A stretch of 56,972 nucleotides of DNA from Shewanella sp. MBTL60-007 (GTDB taxonomy: Bacteria; Pseudomonadota; Gammaproteobacteria; Enterobacterales; Shewanellaceae). Below, piece after piece: positions 8,756 through 16,094 of this stretch. Position 1 is the first letter of the stretch. Each line of letters opens with the position of its first letter. Both the position numbers and the translations under genes were made by a program. Location: contig NZ_BPET01000037.1 of NCBI RefSeq assembly GCF_019654915.1, forward strand, positions 1 to 56,972, in the 5' to 3' direction. The notes under the pieces were generated by a model, which ran no database searches, was not told the origin of the DNA, and saw nothing but the letters and a program-made list of their open reading frames with translations.

Positions 8756-8827
8756 CTTCTTGTTCTATTCTTGAAACACTCCCTCACTTATCTCAAAAAT
8801 ATTCGGTTAACTTACATTCATTAGTCA

Positions 8828-8915
8828 GTTCAGTCGCGTTTGTTATAGATCATGCAGTTGGCTTTACTCTTAACATCCACATTGGTCGAAGGTTCGAATC
8901 CTTCACGACCCACCA
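8828..8915 (+). pseudogene. tRNA-Lys 3' remnant, repeat unit 1
   Basis: Remnant with insertions in the D-loop and anticodon loop. T arm, acceptor 3' strand and CCA are exact. No 5' acceptor strand. The left edge is approximate. Confidence 0.75.
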
Positions 8916-8985
8916 CTTCTTATTCAATCCTTGAAATACTCCCACTCATCTCTACAGTATCCGGTTAACTTAATACGTTAGTCAT

Positions 8986-9070
8986 TCAGTCGCGTTTGTT
9001 ATAGGCCATGCAGTTGGCTTTACTCTTAACCCCACATTGGTCGAAGGTTCGAATCCTTCACGACCCACCA
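8986..9070 (+). pseudogene. tRNA-Lys 3' remnant, repeat unit 2
   Basis: Same architecture as unit 1, with CCCCACATTGG in place of ACATCCACATTGG. T arm and CCA end exact. The left edge is approximate. Confidence 0.75.
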
Positions 9071-9142
9071 CTTCTTGTTCTATTCTTGAAACACTCCCTC
9101 ACTCATCTCAAAAATATTCGGTTAACTTACATTCATTAGTCA

Positions 9143-9230
9143 GTTCAGGCGCGTTTGTTATAGATCATGCAGTTGGCTTTACTCTTAACATCCACATTGC
9201 TCGAAGGTTCGAATCCTTCACGACCCACCA
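9143..9230 (+). pseudogene. tRNA-Lys 3' remnant, repeat unit 3
   Basis: Close copy of unit 1 with two visible changes: TCAGGCGCG for TCAGTCGCG, and GCTCGAAGG for GGTCGAAGG. The T stem and CCA end remain exact. The left edge is approximate. Confidence 0.75.
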
Positions 9231-9301
9231 CTTCTTGTTCTATTCTTGAAATACTCCCTCACTTATCTCAAAAGTATCCGGTTAACTTAATACGTTAGTC
9301 A

Positions 9302-9388
9302 TTCAGTCGCGTTTGTTATAGATCATGCAGTTGGCTTTACTCTTAACATCCACATTGGTCGAAGGTTCGAATCCTTCACGACCCACCA
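9302..9388 (+). pseudogene. tRNA-Lys 3' remnant, repeat unit 4
   Basis: Spacer of the unit-1 type joined to a D-region of the unit-2 type, so it looks recombinant. T arm and CCA end exact. The left edge is approximate. Confidence 0.75.
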
Positions 9389-9458
9389 CTTCTTATTCAA
9401 TCCTTGAAATACTCTCACTCATCTCGAAAATATCCGGTTAACTTAATACATTAGTCAT

Positions 9459-9543
9459 TCAGTCGCGTTTGTTATAGGCCATGCAGTTGGCTTTACTCTT
9501 AACCCCACATTGGTCGAAGGTTCGAATCCTTCACGACCCACCA
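9459..9543 (+). pseudogene. tRNA-Lys 3' remnant, repeat unit 5
   Basis: Near copy of unit 2. T arm and CCA end exact. The left edge is approximate. Confidence 0.75.
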
Positions 9544-9613
9544 CTTCTTATTCATTCCTTGAAATACTCTCACTTATCTCAAAAGTATCCGGTTAACTTA
9601 ATACGTTAGTCAT

Positions 9614-9698
9614 TCAGTCGCGTTTGTTATAGATCATGCAGTTGGCTTTACTCTTAACCCCACATTGGTCGAAGGTTCGAATCCTTCACAATCCATCA
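9614..9698 (+). pseudogene. tRNA-Lys 3' remnant, repeat unit 6 (decayed end)
   Basis: Like units 2 and 5, but the acceptor end is damaged: CACAATCCATCA replaces CACGACCCACCA. The T arm itself is intact. This unit closes the array, and a run of six T residues follows shortly after. Confidence 0.75.
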
Positions 9699-9780
9699 TT
9701 TTTTATACTCAATTTAGTTTCTAACAGACTTTTAGTAAGCCATTTCGGTAACAGGTAATCGATAATAAATTAAATACAGA

Positions 9781-9867
9781 TTCAGTCACGTTAGTTTAAA
9801 AAGGTAGTGTGGTTGCATTAGGCTAAATTACCAATTGCTAGAAAGTTTGTGGCCTTCATGAACCGCT
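9781..9867 (+). pseudogene. Strongly eroded tRNA-Lys-like remnant
   Basis: The stretch ACCAATTGCTAGAAAGTTTG (9830-9849) followed by GCCTTCATGAACCGCTA aligns with the tRNA-Lys segment from the anticodon stem through the T arm to CCA, with scattered substitutions and small gaps. TTCAGTCACG at 9781-9790 resembles the D-region of the array units. I read it as an older copy that has drifted, but the match is by eye only. Confidence 0.4.
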
Positions 9868-10370
9868 AATTCATAGTTAAAACGTTTAATCCCTTATCCT
9901 GTTAATCCAGTCGTTACCCTGTTGCTTCGTCCTGCAGCGAGTTTATATATACATAGGTGGATTCTTAGCGGCAAAAATTCTATTGGATAGGCTTCAAGAG
10001 ATTTTAAATTCTCTCTAATGAACTTCTTTTAACGAGTTAGCTGGGGAGCTTGATTTAGATAACTCAGATATCATTATTGCTATAAGGTGGATGGTTAGCT
10101 GCTTGATACGACAACCCTCTCAAAATCACAATATCGTCGTAACTATTTGTTTTTAATATTATAATGTCTTACCGATAACTAGGTGTTAAATGTGGTTATT
10201 AGTCTACTGTTACTGCCTCAGCTTCTTTTCTTAACTTATTCCAAACCTCGGATATCTAGCAGTATAAATTTCAACTTAACTAATTGTCTTTTAGAAAATT
10301 AACACTTTGCATGATTATTGACTAGTATTTGATTCGTTAAATGCGGATATGGTTAATTAGTATTGGGTGT
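9868..10370. other. AT-rich non-coding stretch
   Basis: About 500 bases with no plausible gene on either strand and stops in all frames. Short pieces recall the tRNA array (for example GTTAGCTGGGGAGC near 10036), so part may be decayed array. I see no convincing terminator for the tRNA transcript here. Confidence 0.4.
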
Positions 10371-10384
10371 TCTACCTTGGTCTG
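10371..10384. promoter_or_regulatory. Partial match to the proposed CrbR operator before the porin
   Basis: TCTACCTTGGTCTG shares the uninterrupted ten bases ACCTTGGTCT with the perfect palindrome between acs and crbS, and matches 11 of 14 positions overall. It lies about 80 bases before the porin start codon. An 11-of-14 match is expected about twice by chance in a window this size, so this is only a candidate. Confidence 0.3.
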
Positions 10385-10464
10385 ATAGACCTATTGCTAA
10401 TGTTGTAGAGTTGTTAACTCGGTCATATTTTGAAGGGATAATAAAAGTATCTGGGAGAATGGGA

Positions 10465-11625
10465 ATGAAACAAACAAAATTAACAGTATTGGTTGCTGCA
10501 ACAATTGCAGCGATGAGTTTTAGTGCTCAAGCTGATACGGAGTTTAAGTTTGGTGGATATGTTAAGGCCGACGTGATGTTCAGTGACTACAGCAACGGTG
10601 CACCGGGTTCAGGTAGTCTATCTCGCCAATTCTATGTGCCAGGCACGATATACGGTGATGCGAGCAATGGTAAGCAGGTTGTTGACTTTCACGCGAGAGA
10701 GTCACGTTTTAATTTTAAAACGTCAACCGATCTTGATGGGCACAAACTTACTGGTTTTATTGAACTTGATTTTATGACCCATACCGATGGTAATGAACGC
10801 GTGTCGAATAGTTATTCTCCACGTATTCGTCAGGCATTTGTCAGCTTCGATAATTGGGCTGCGGGTCAAATGTGGACAACATTCCAAAATCCTGGTGCGT
10901 TACCTGAGAACTTAGATTTTGTTGGGGCGGCAGATGGTACTCCTTTTGTGCGTCAAACCATGGTGCGTTACACCAATGGTGGCTTCCAGTTCTCAGTTGA
11001 GAACCCTGAAACAACGGTCAACGGTTATCGAGATCCAACCGGAAGTCGTATTACGAGTGGCAGTGGTATGGTACCAGACTTTGTTGCTCGCTATAACATG
11101 AAGACTGAGGGTGGAATGGCGTTTACGTTTGCAGGTATTGCGCGCCAGTTGAATGTTGAAATGGATAAGGATACAGCGAACCCTATCGATGCTTCTGAGC
11201 TTGGCTATGGTGTGAGCTTTACTGGTGTCATTCCTGTAGGGCGGGACGATATTAAAATGTCTGCGACCTACGGTGAAGGCCTAGGACGTTACATGGCACT
11301 TAATTATGTGAATGCAGGTGTACTCGATGCTAACGGAGATATTGAGACTATCGAGTCTTATGGTGGCTTTATCTCTTACCGTCATTGGTGGAATGATAAG
11401 TGGAGAACGAGTATCACAGGCTCTGGCTTCAAGGCTGAGAACAACATTGACCTGATTGGTAATAATGTCAACAAAGACTCCTATTCAGGTTATATTAACT
11501 TACTTTACTCACCAGTTAAGCCATTAACGGTCGGTGTAGAGTATATGTATGCAAAAAACACGAAAGAAAATGGAATGGATGGTGAGTTAAATCGAGTGAT
11601 ATTTTCGATGAAGTACGTTCTTTAA
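10465..11625 (+). CDS. DcaP-like outer-membrane porin
   Basis: A 386-residue beta-barrel porin. A signal peptide ends at SFSAQA (cleavage after residue 23). The mature part opens with FKFGGYVKADVMFSDY, continues with alternating strands such as HARESRFNFKTSTDLDGHKL and ends with an aromatic-rich strand RVIFSMKYVL. This layout matches the DcaP family of trimeric porins, known for uptake of small, often anionic, organic molecules. The start is ATG 10465 with GGGAG seven bases before it; the frame is open further upstream to 10363, but that would bury the signal peptide. The substrate cannot be read from sequence. A possible CrbR-type site upstream hints at co-regulation with acetate genes. Confidence 0.82.
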   Translation: MKQTKLTVLVAATIAAMSFSAQADTEFKFGGYVKADVMFSDYSNGAPGSGSLSRQFYVPGTIYGDASNGKQVVDFHARESRFNFKTSTDLDGHKLTGFIELDFMTHTDGNERVSNSYSPRIRQAFVSFDNWAAGQMWTTFQNPGALPENLDFVGAADGTPFVRQTMVRYTNGGFQFSVENPETTVNGYRDPTGSRITSGSGMVPDFVARYNMKTEGGMAFTFAGIARQLNVEMDKDTANPIDASELGYGVSFTGVIPVGRDDIKMSATYGEGLGRYMALNYVNAGVLDANGDIETIESYGGFISYRHWWNDKWRTSITGSGFKAENNIDLIGNNVNKDSYSGYINLLYSPVKPLTVGVEYMYAKNTKENGMDGELNRVIFSMKYVL

Positions 11626-11641
11626 CTGAGCAGAGGTCAAT

Positions 11642-11669
11642 AAAGAAGGAGGCATTAGCCTCCTTCTTT
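11642..11669. terminator. Bidirectional terminator between porin and grxA
   Basis: A perfect 12-bp stem, AAAGAAGGAGGC paired with GCCTCCTTCTTT, around the loop ATTA. It lies between two convergent genes and offers T-rich tails on both strands. Confidence 0.88.
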
Positions 11670-11690
11670 ATATATGCTTGCAACTTATGA

Positions 11691-11957
11691 TTAGGCTGCA
11701 GGCATTAATTCGTTATCTCTTACATACTGCTCAAACTCAGTGCATCCGCCAACATGTTCTTTGTCGACAAAGATTTGTGGGACTGTTTCAACTGGTTTGC
11801 CCACGGTTTTTTCAAGATCCGCCTTGCTGATCCCTTCAGCGTGAATGTCCACGTATTTGAATTTAAAGTCATCACGTTTTTCAGTTAGTTGCTCAGCAAC
11901 TTGTACTGCGCGCACACAATAAGGACAACCTGGACGACCGAAAATAACTACAAACAT
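11691..11957 (-). CDS. grxA: Glutaredoxin 1
   Basis: An 88-residue dithiol glutaredoxin that reduces disulfides, such as that of ribonucleotide reductase, at the expense of glutathione. The active site CPYC covers residues 11-14 in FGRPGCPYCVRA. The glutathione-binding TVPQIFVD motif is present, and the next motif reads GGCTEF where the Escherichia coli protein has GGYTDF, giving an extra Cys. Length and motif order match GrxA rather than GrxC. It is a single gene, convergent with the porin. Confidence 0.93.
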   Translation of the reverse strand: MFVVIFGRPGCPYCVRAVQVAEQLTEKRDDFKFKYVDIHAEGISKADLEKTVGKPVETVPQIFVDKEHVGGCTEFEQYVRDNELMPAA

Positions 11958-12034
11958 AATAACTTCCTCAAATTTAGCTTGTGCACTTTATATCATAGCT
12001 ATTGCAATAGTTCTAATCGATATTAGAGGTCATG

Positions 12035-13786
12035 TTAATCGTTTAACTGAAAATGAGAGTTTTCGGTTTGGTAACGTCCTTTGTAATCAAAAATGGTTTC
12101 CATCAGCTCCCAGCCTTTTTTTCCTTTCTTCAGTAGCAATAAATCTGGTTTCCTGAACAGAGGGGCGTCATCACAGAGTTGTTGTGGTGCTTTATATTTT
12201 TTATGTTTTATTCCTGGAATACGGCTATGGGGAAACACAAATAGCGCAAATACTGCGCGGATCTGTGCTGGTGTTTGCATCTTAAAATAGCGGCAGAAGT
12301 CGTTGCCATCTAGATCGATATAACGCACGGTTAAGCGAGCCTCTTGCGCTTCTAGGAGCATACTCTGGCACTTAAACAGGTGGTGATGCTTTTGCTGTAG
12401 AACTTCTTTTAAACGTTTATCTGGGTCGACTAAAATAGATTGGCAATGGTGACAGACTTTGGCTGCAATATCATTTTCTTCACCGCAATTAGGGCAAGCT
12501 TTAGATCGGAAGCGAAAATCACATTGTTCCTTGTGTCCATCTCTTTCTACTAGTGCCTGACATCGGCGGCCAAAGTGCTCAATAATATCGCCATCATTAT
12601 CGGTGAGTCCCCAGAAGATATTGGCGAAATCGCATACAGGGCAGTGAACTTGCACAGGTTTACACTTGCTATTGGGTTTAGGTTGGCCAACTTCAGGGTA
12701 AAACAGATCATAGCCGTTGGCGGCATAATCAATGACAAGACATTCAGCCTTATTTTTATCGATTCTTAGCCCTCGTCCTACCATTTGCTGAAATAAGCTG
12801 ACAGAGGCTGTAGGGCGCAATATGGCGATAAGATCCACATGGGGGGCATCAAAACCTGTGGTTAATACTGCGACGTTAACTAGGTACTTAATTTGTTTTG
12901 CTTTGAAGGCATCGATTAAGGAGTCTCTGTCATCGCGAGACGTTTTTGCTGTAATGAGCGCTACGGCTTCACCCGCAAGTTTAGTGACAATCTCTTCGGC
13001 GTGCTTGACCGTGGCCGCGAAAATAATAACACCCTGACGATGTTCTCCAAGTGCGACTAATTGCTTCACAATAGCTGTGGTTGCGCGGCCACAATGATTG
13101 AGAATAGAGTTAATCTCTTTTTCATTGTACTCGCCAGTGGTTGACGCGGTTAGCTCACTAAAATCATATTGGGCGCTAAGTCCGTCAAACATCTTGGGTT
13201 GACTTAAGAATCCTCGCTTAATTAATGGGCGCATCGGCAGCTCGAATATACACTTCTCAAAAACAGGCCTTTCGGTGTTGCCAATCTTGCCGTGATAGTG
13301 GTGGCGATAGATCCAGCCTAAATCTAAGCGGTAAGGGGTCGCTGTTAAGCCTAGCAACCTGAGCTTACTGTTTTTTGATTTAAGGTGGGTGAGCAGTTGT
13401 TGATACTGACTATCTTTATCCGGACTAACACGGTGACACTCGTCAATAATCACTAAGCTATAAGGTTCATCGAATTGCCCGGGTTGTTTTGTTGCAGACT
13501 GAATGCTGGCAACCACGGTTTTACCGTCTGTGGATTTTTGGTTGAGGCCTGCCGAATAAATCTCTGCCTTTGTGGTAAGTAAACCGACCTTTTCGGCATT
13601 TTGCGCAACGAGTTCTTTTACGTGGGTGAGAATGAGTACACGGCCTTTCGCTATTCGTGCAAGCTCGGCGATGACAATACTCTTTCCTGCACCCGTTGGT
13701 AGCACGAGAACCGCAGAGTCAGAACTTGCTTTAAAATGGCTAATGGCCGCGTCTACAGACTGCTGTTGGTAATCTCTCAGTTGCAC
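12035..13786 (-). CDS. radD: RadD-family superfamily 2 DNA helicase/ATPase
   Basis: A 583-residue SF2 ATPase. Walker A is PTGAGKS (residues 30-36), Walker B is DECH (115-118), motif III is LGLTATPYR, and motif VI reads QQMVGRGLR. After the helicase core, two zinc-finger pairs are visible, CPVCDF and CPNCGE with CHHC, followed by a family-specific C-terminal domain. This matches Escherichia coli RadD (YejH, 586 residues), which aids double-strand break repair and works with RecA and single-strand binding protein. It is transcribed alone, away from acs, whose terminator lies just upstream. Confidence 0.92.
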   Translation of the reverse strand: MQLRDYQQQSVDAAISHFKASSDSAVLVLPTGAGKSIVIAELARIAKGRVLILTHVKELVAQNAEKVGLLTTKAEIYSAGLNQKSTDGKTVVASIQSATKQPGQFDEPYSLVIIDECHRVSPDKDSQYQQLLTHLKSKNSKLRLLGLTATPYRLDLGWIYRHHYHGKIGNTERPVFEKCIFELPMRPLIKRGFLSQPKMFDGLSAQYDFSELTASTTGEYNEKEINSILNHCGRATTAIVKQLVALGEHRQGVIIFAATVKHAEEIVTKLAGEAVALITAKTSRDDRDSLIDAFKAKQIKYLVNVAVLTTGFDAPHVDLIAILRPTASVSLFQQMVGRGLRIDKNKAECLVIDYAANGYDLFYPEVGQPKPNSKCKPVQVHCPVCDFANIFWGLTDNDGDIIEHFGRRCQALVERDGHKEQCDFRFRSKACPNCGEENDIAAKVCHHCQSILVDPDKRLKEVLQQKHHHLFKCQSMLLEAQEARLTVRYIDLDGNDFCRYFKMQTPAQIRAVFALFVFPHSRIPGIKHKKYKAPQQLCDDAPLFRKPDLLLLKKGKKGWELMETIFDYKGRYQTENSHFQLND

Positions 13787-13901
13787 TAAATGAACTCAAT
13801 TAAAAGCGGTGTTATTGCCGAAATGATCCCATATTTGTTTCAATGCGATAAGTAAAATTTTGGCAGATCTTAATATTGTTGCTTTTAAGGTGAAAAGGGG
13901 G

Positions 13902-13928
13902 CAAAAAAAAGCCCCTCAATGAGGGGCT
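13902..13928 (-). terminator. Terminator of acs
   Basis: On the minus strand, AGCCCCTCA and TGAGGGGCT pair and are followed by a run of eight T residues (A run at 13902-13909 on the plus strand). Confidence 0.9.
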
Positions 13929-13967
13929 AGGGAGTCGAACAATAGAAATTGTTAACAGGCAGAGTGT

Positions 13968-15920
13968 TTATTCACTGCGGTTTAGACGGGTCTCAATCAA
14001 TGTATCGATAACGGCAGGATCTGCTAGTGTCGATGAGTCGCCTAAATTGGTCACCTCATTAGCCGCAATCTTGCGAAGGAAGCGTCGCATGATCTTGCCT
14101 GAACGAGTCTTTGGTAGCCCGCCAGCCCATTGAATAAGATCTGGCGTTGCTAGCGCACCAATCTCTTTTCTAACCCACTGACGCAGCTCTTGACGCAACT
14201 CTTCGGTTTCAACGGTGCCTTTGGTTAAGGTTACATAGGCGTAGATCCCTTGTCCCTTAATGTCATGTGGGTAACCTACTACTGCTGCTTCGGCGACAAG
14301 CTCATGAGCAACCAATGCACTTTCGACTTCAGCTGTACCTAAGCGGTGACCTGATACGTTAATCACGTCATCGACGCGACCGGTGATCCAGTAATAACCA
14401 TCGTCATCACGTTTAGCGCCGTCGCCAGTAAAATACATGCCTCTAAAGGTTTTAAAGTAAGTCAATACAAAGCGATCGTGATCGCCAAATACGGTGCGCA
14501 TCTGTCCCGGCCAAGAATCGAGGATAACTAAGTTTCCTTCGTTAGCGCCTTCGACGATATTACCCATGTTGTCGACAAGGGCGGGTTGGACCCCAAAGAA
14601 TGGGCGAGTTGCTGAGCCTGGTTTGGTATCAGTGGCACCCGGCAGCGGGCTGATCAAGATGCCGCCAGTTTCTGTTTGCCACCAAGTATCAACAATAGGG
14701 CACTTTTCATGGCCGATAACATCGTTGTACCAGCGCCATGCTTCAGGATTAATTGGTTCACCCACCGAGCCCATAATACGCAATGAGCTACCGTCAAAGC
14801 CTGCAAACTGGTCTTTACCTTCAGCCATTAAGGCGCGAATAAGCGTAGGTGCCGTATAAAGGATATTGACTTTATGGCGGTCAATCATCTCCCCCAAACG
14901 CGCTGGACTTGGATAGTTCGGTACGCCTTCATGGATAAGCACAGTCGCGCCGTTGGCTAAAGGCCCATAAACCATGTAAGAGTGACCAGTGATCCAACCG
15001 ACATCCGCTGTACACCAATAAACTTCATTTTCTTTATAGTCGAACACATACTCATGGGTCATAGCGGCATAAACCATGTAACCACCTGTGGTGTGTAACA
15101 CACCCTTAGGGTTACCTGTAGAGCCTGAGGTATAGAGAAGGAACAGTGGATCTTCCGCCCCCATCTCTTCGGCAATACAGTGCTCTGATGCAGTCTCCAT
15201 TAATGATTCCCACCAGATATCACGACCTTCAACCCAGTTGATATCGCCGCCGGTTCGCTTCATCACAATAACCTTTTCGATGCAGTTAACATCTGGATGC
15301 GAAAGGGCTTCGTCGATATTGGCTTTTAATGGAATGATCCGGCCACCGCGTATGCCTTCATCAGCAGTGATAACGACTCGTGAATTACCGTCGATAACAC
15401 GAGAGGCGATAGAATCAGGTGAAAAGCCACCAAAAACAACTGAATGGATAGCACCGATACGAGCACAGGCAAGCATGGCAATAGCAGCTTCAGGTACCAT
15501 AGGCATGTAAATAGTGACTACATCGCCACGGCGTACGCCCTGACTGCGCAGCGCATTAGCGAACTTACATACTTCAGTGTGCAATTCGCCGTAGGTCAGT
15601 GTGCGTTGATCGTTTGCATCATCGCCTTCCCAGATAATGGCCAGTTTGTCGGCATTGTTTTCAAGGTGCCTATCTAAACAGTTGGCGGATGCGTTGAGCG
15701 TGCCGTCATAGAACCACTTGATAAAGAGGTTGTGGTCATCGAAAGAGGTCTTCTTTACCTTAGTAAAAGGTTTAATCCAGTCGATACGGTTACCGTGTTC
15801 TCTCCAGAAACCTTCTGGGTTTACAATCGACTCCTGATACATTTTTTTATATTGTTCATCGTTTACAAGTGCGTTTGCAGCGATTTCACTTGGTACTTTA
15901 TAGAGAGACTGCGTGCTCAT
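13968..15920 (-). CDS. acs: Acetyl-CoA synthetase
   Basis: A 650-residue AMP-forming ligase that activates acetate to acetyl-CoA. The adenylate-forming signature [11 protein letters not shown] is present (about residue 265), along with [28 protein letters not shown], and the C-terminal catalytic-lysine motif TRSGKIMRR, whose Lys is the acetylation site in characterised Acs. Length matches the family (about 650). It is divergent from crbS, across a 174-base region that holds a perfect TAGACCTTGGTCTA palindrome. CrbS/CrbR systems control acs in Vibrio and Pseudomonas, so the arrangement is functionally sensible. Confidence 0.97.
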   Translation of the reverse strand: MSTQSLYKVPSEIAANALVNDEQYKKMYQESIVNPEGFWREHGNRIDWIKPFTKVKKTSFDDHNLFIKWFYDGTLNASANCLDRHLENNADKLAIIWEGDDANDQRTLTYGELHTEVCKFANALRSQGVRRGDVVTIYMPMVPEAAIAMLACARIGAIHSVVFGGFSPDSIASRVIDGNSRVVITADEGIRGGRIIPLKANIDEALSHPDVNCIEKVIVMKRTGGDINWVEGRDIWWESLMETASEHCIAEEMGAEDPLFLLYTSGSTGNPKGVLHTTGGYMVYAAMTHEYVFDYKENEVYWCTADVGWITGHSYMVYGPLANGATVLIHEGVPNYPSPARLGEMIDRHKVNILYTAPTLIRALMAEGKDQFAGFDGSSLRIMGSVGEPINPEAWRWYNDVIGHEKCPIVDTWWQTETGGILISPLPGATDTKPGSATRPFFGVQPALVDNMGNIVEGANEGNLVILDSWPGQMRTVFGDHDRFVLTYFKTFRGMYFTGDGAKRDDDGYYWITGRVDDVINVSGHRLGTAEVESALVAHELVAEAAVVGYPHDIKGQGIYAYVTLTKGTVETEELRQELRQWVRKEIGALATPDLIQWAGGLPKTRSGKIMRRFLRKIAANEVTNLGDSSTLADPAVIDTLIETRLNRSE

Positions 15921-15983
15921 TGGGCTTCCCTTATCTAATAATGCGTAAGCTGAGTATGGATTGGGAGAGGGGGCTTTCTCTAT

Positions 15984-15997
15984 TAGACCTTGGTCTA
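15984..15997. promoter_or_regulatory. Palindromic operator between acs and crbS, proposed CrbR site
   Basis: TAGACCTTGGTCTA is a perfect inverted repeat, 64 bases before the acs start and 98 before the crbS start. The same architecture, TAGACTTTAGTCTA, recurs upstream of crbR. LuxR-type response regulators such as CrbR bind short inverted repeats. The assignment to CrbR is inference. Confidence 0.6.
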
Positions 15998-16094
15998 GTA
16001 ATTAAATATCCTTATTTTTTAGTTGCTTGTAATTTCAATTCGGCTGGATTTCATTCGTTTTTTACCGCAAAATAGGTTAAAAAAAGAGAATTCT

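Larger units (their letters stand above)
8756..9698 (+). repeat. Tandem array of six tRNA-Lys-derived repeats, 155-160 bp each
   Basis: Units end at 8915, 9070, 9230, 9388, 9543 and 9698. Each has an AT-rich spacer beginning CTTCTT, a remnant D-arm region with the recognisable words TTAGTC and TCAGTCGCG, an enlarged anticodon region (GTTGGCTTTACTCTTAAC), then the block ATTGGTCGAAGGTTCG and the rest of the T arm, acceptor 3' strand and CCA. The last block is identical to the true tRNA in units 1, 2, 4 and 5; unit 3 has one change (GCTCGAAGG) and unit 6 a decayed end (CACAATCCATCA). The 5' acceptor strand GGGTCG is missing in all, so none can form a cloverleaf. Units alternate between a 160-base and a 155-base version, which points to duplication of longer blocks. 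Confidence 0.9.

Noticed and set aside
8650..9249. Two plus-strand open frames (8650-8934 and 9037-9249) encoding similar proteins across the tRNA array
   Set aside because: They are translations of tRNA and repeat sequence. The similarity of the proteins comes from the DNA repeat, there is no ribosome binding site, and the first one runs through an intact tRNA.
8756..9698. CRISPR array
   Set aside because: The units are 155-160 bases with divergent spacers that are themselves related to each other, and the conserved part is a tRNA end. There are no cas genes.
9660..9710. Last T-arm hairpin plus T run as an intrinsic terminator of the tRNA operon
   Set aside because: The stem GAAGG/CCTTC ends about 14 bases before the T run, too far for an intrinsic terminator. 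The operon end remains undefined.
8549..9867. Integration hotspot or mobile element at the tRNA-Lys locus
   Set aside because: There is no integrase, transposase or cargo gene in the region, and no matching left and right attachment structure apart from the repeats themselves.
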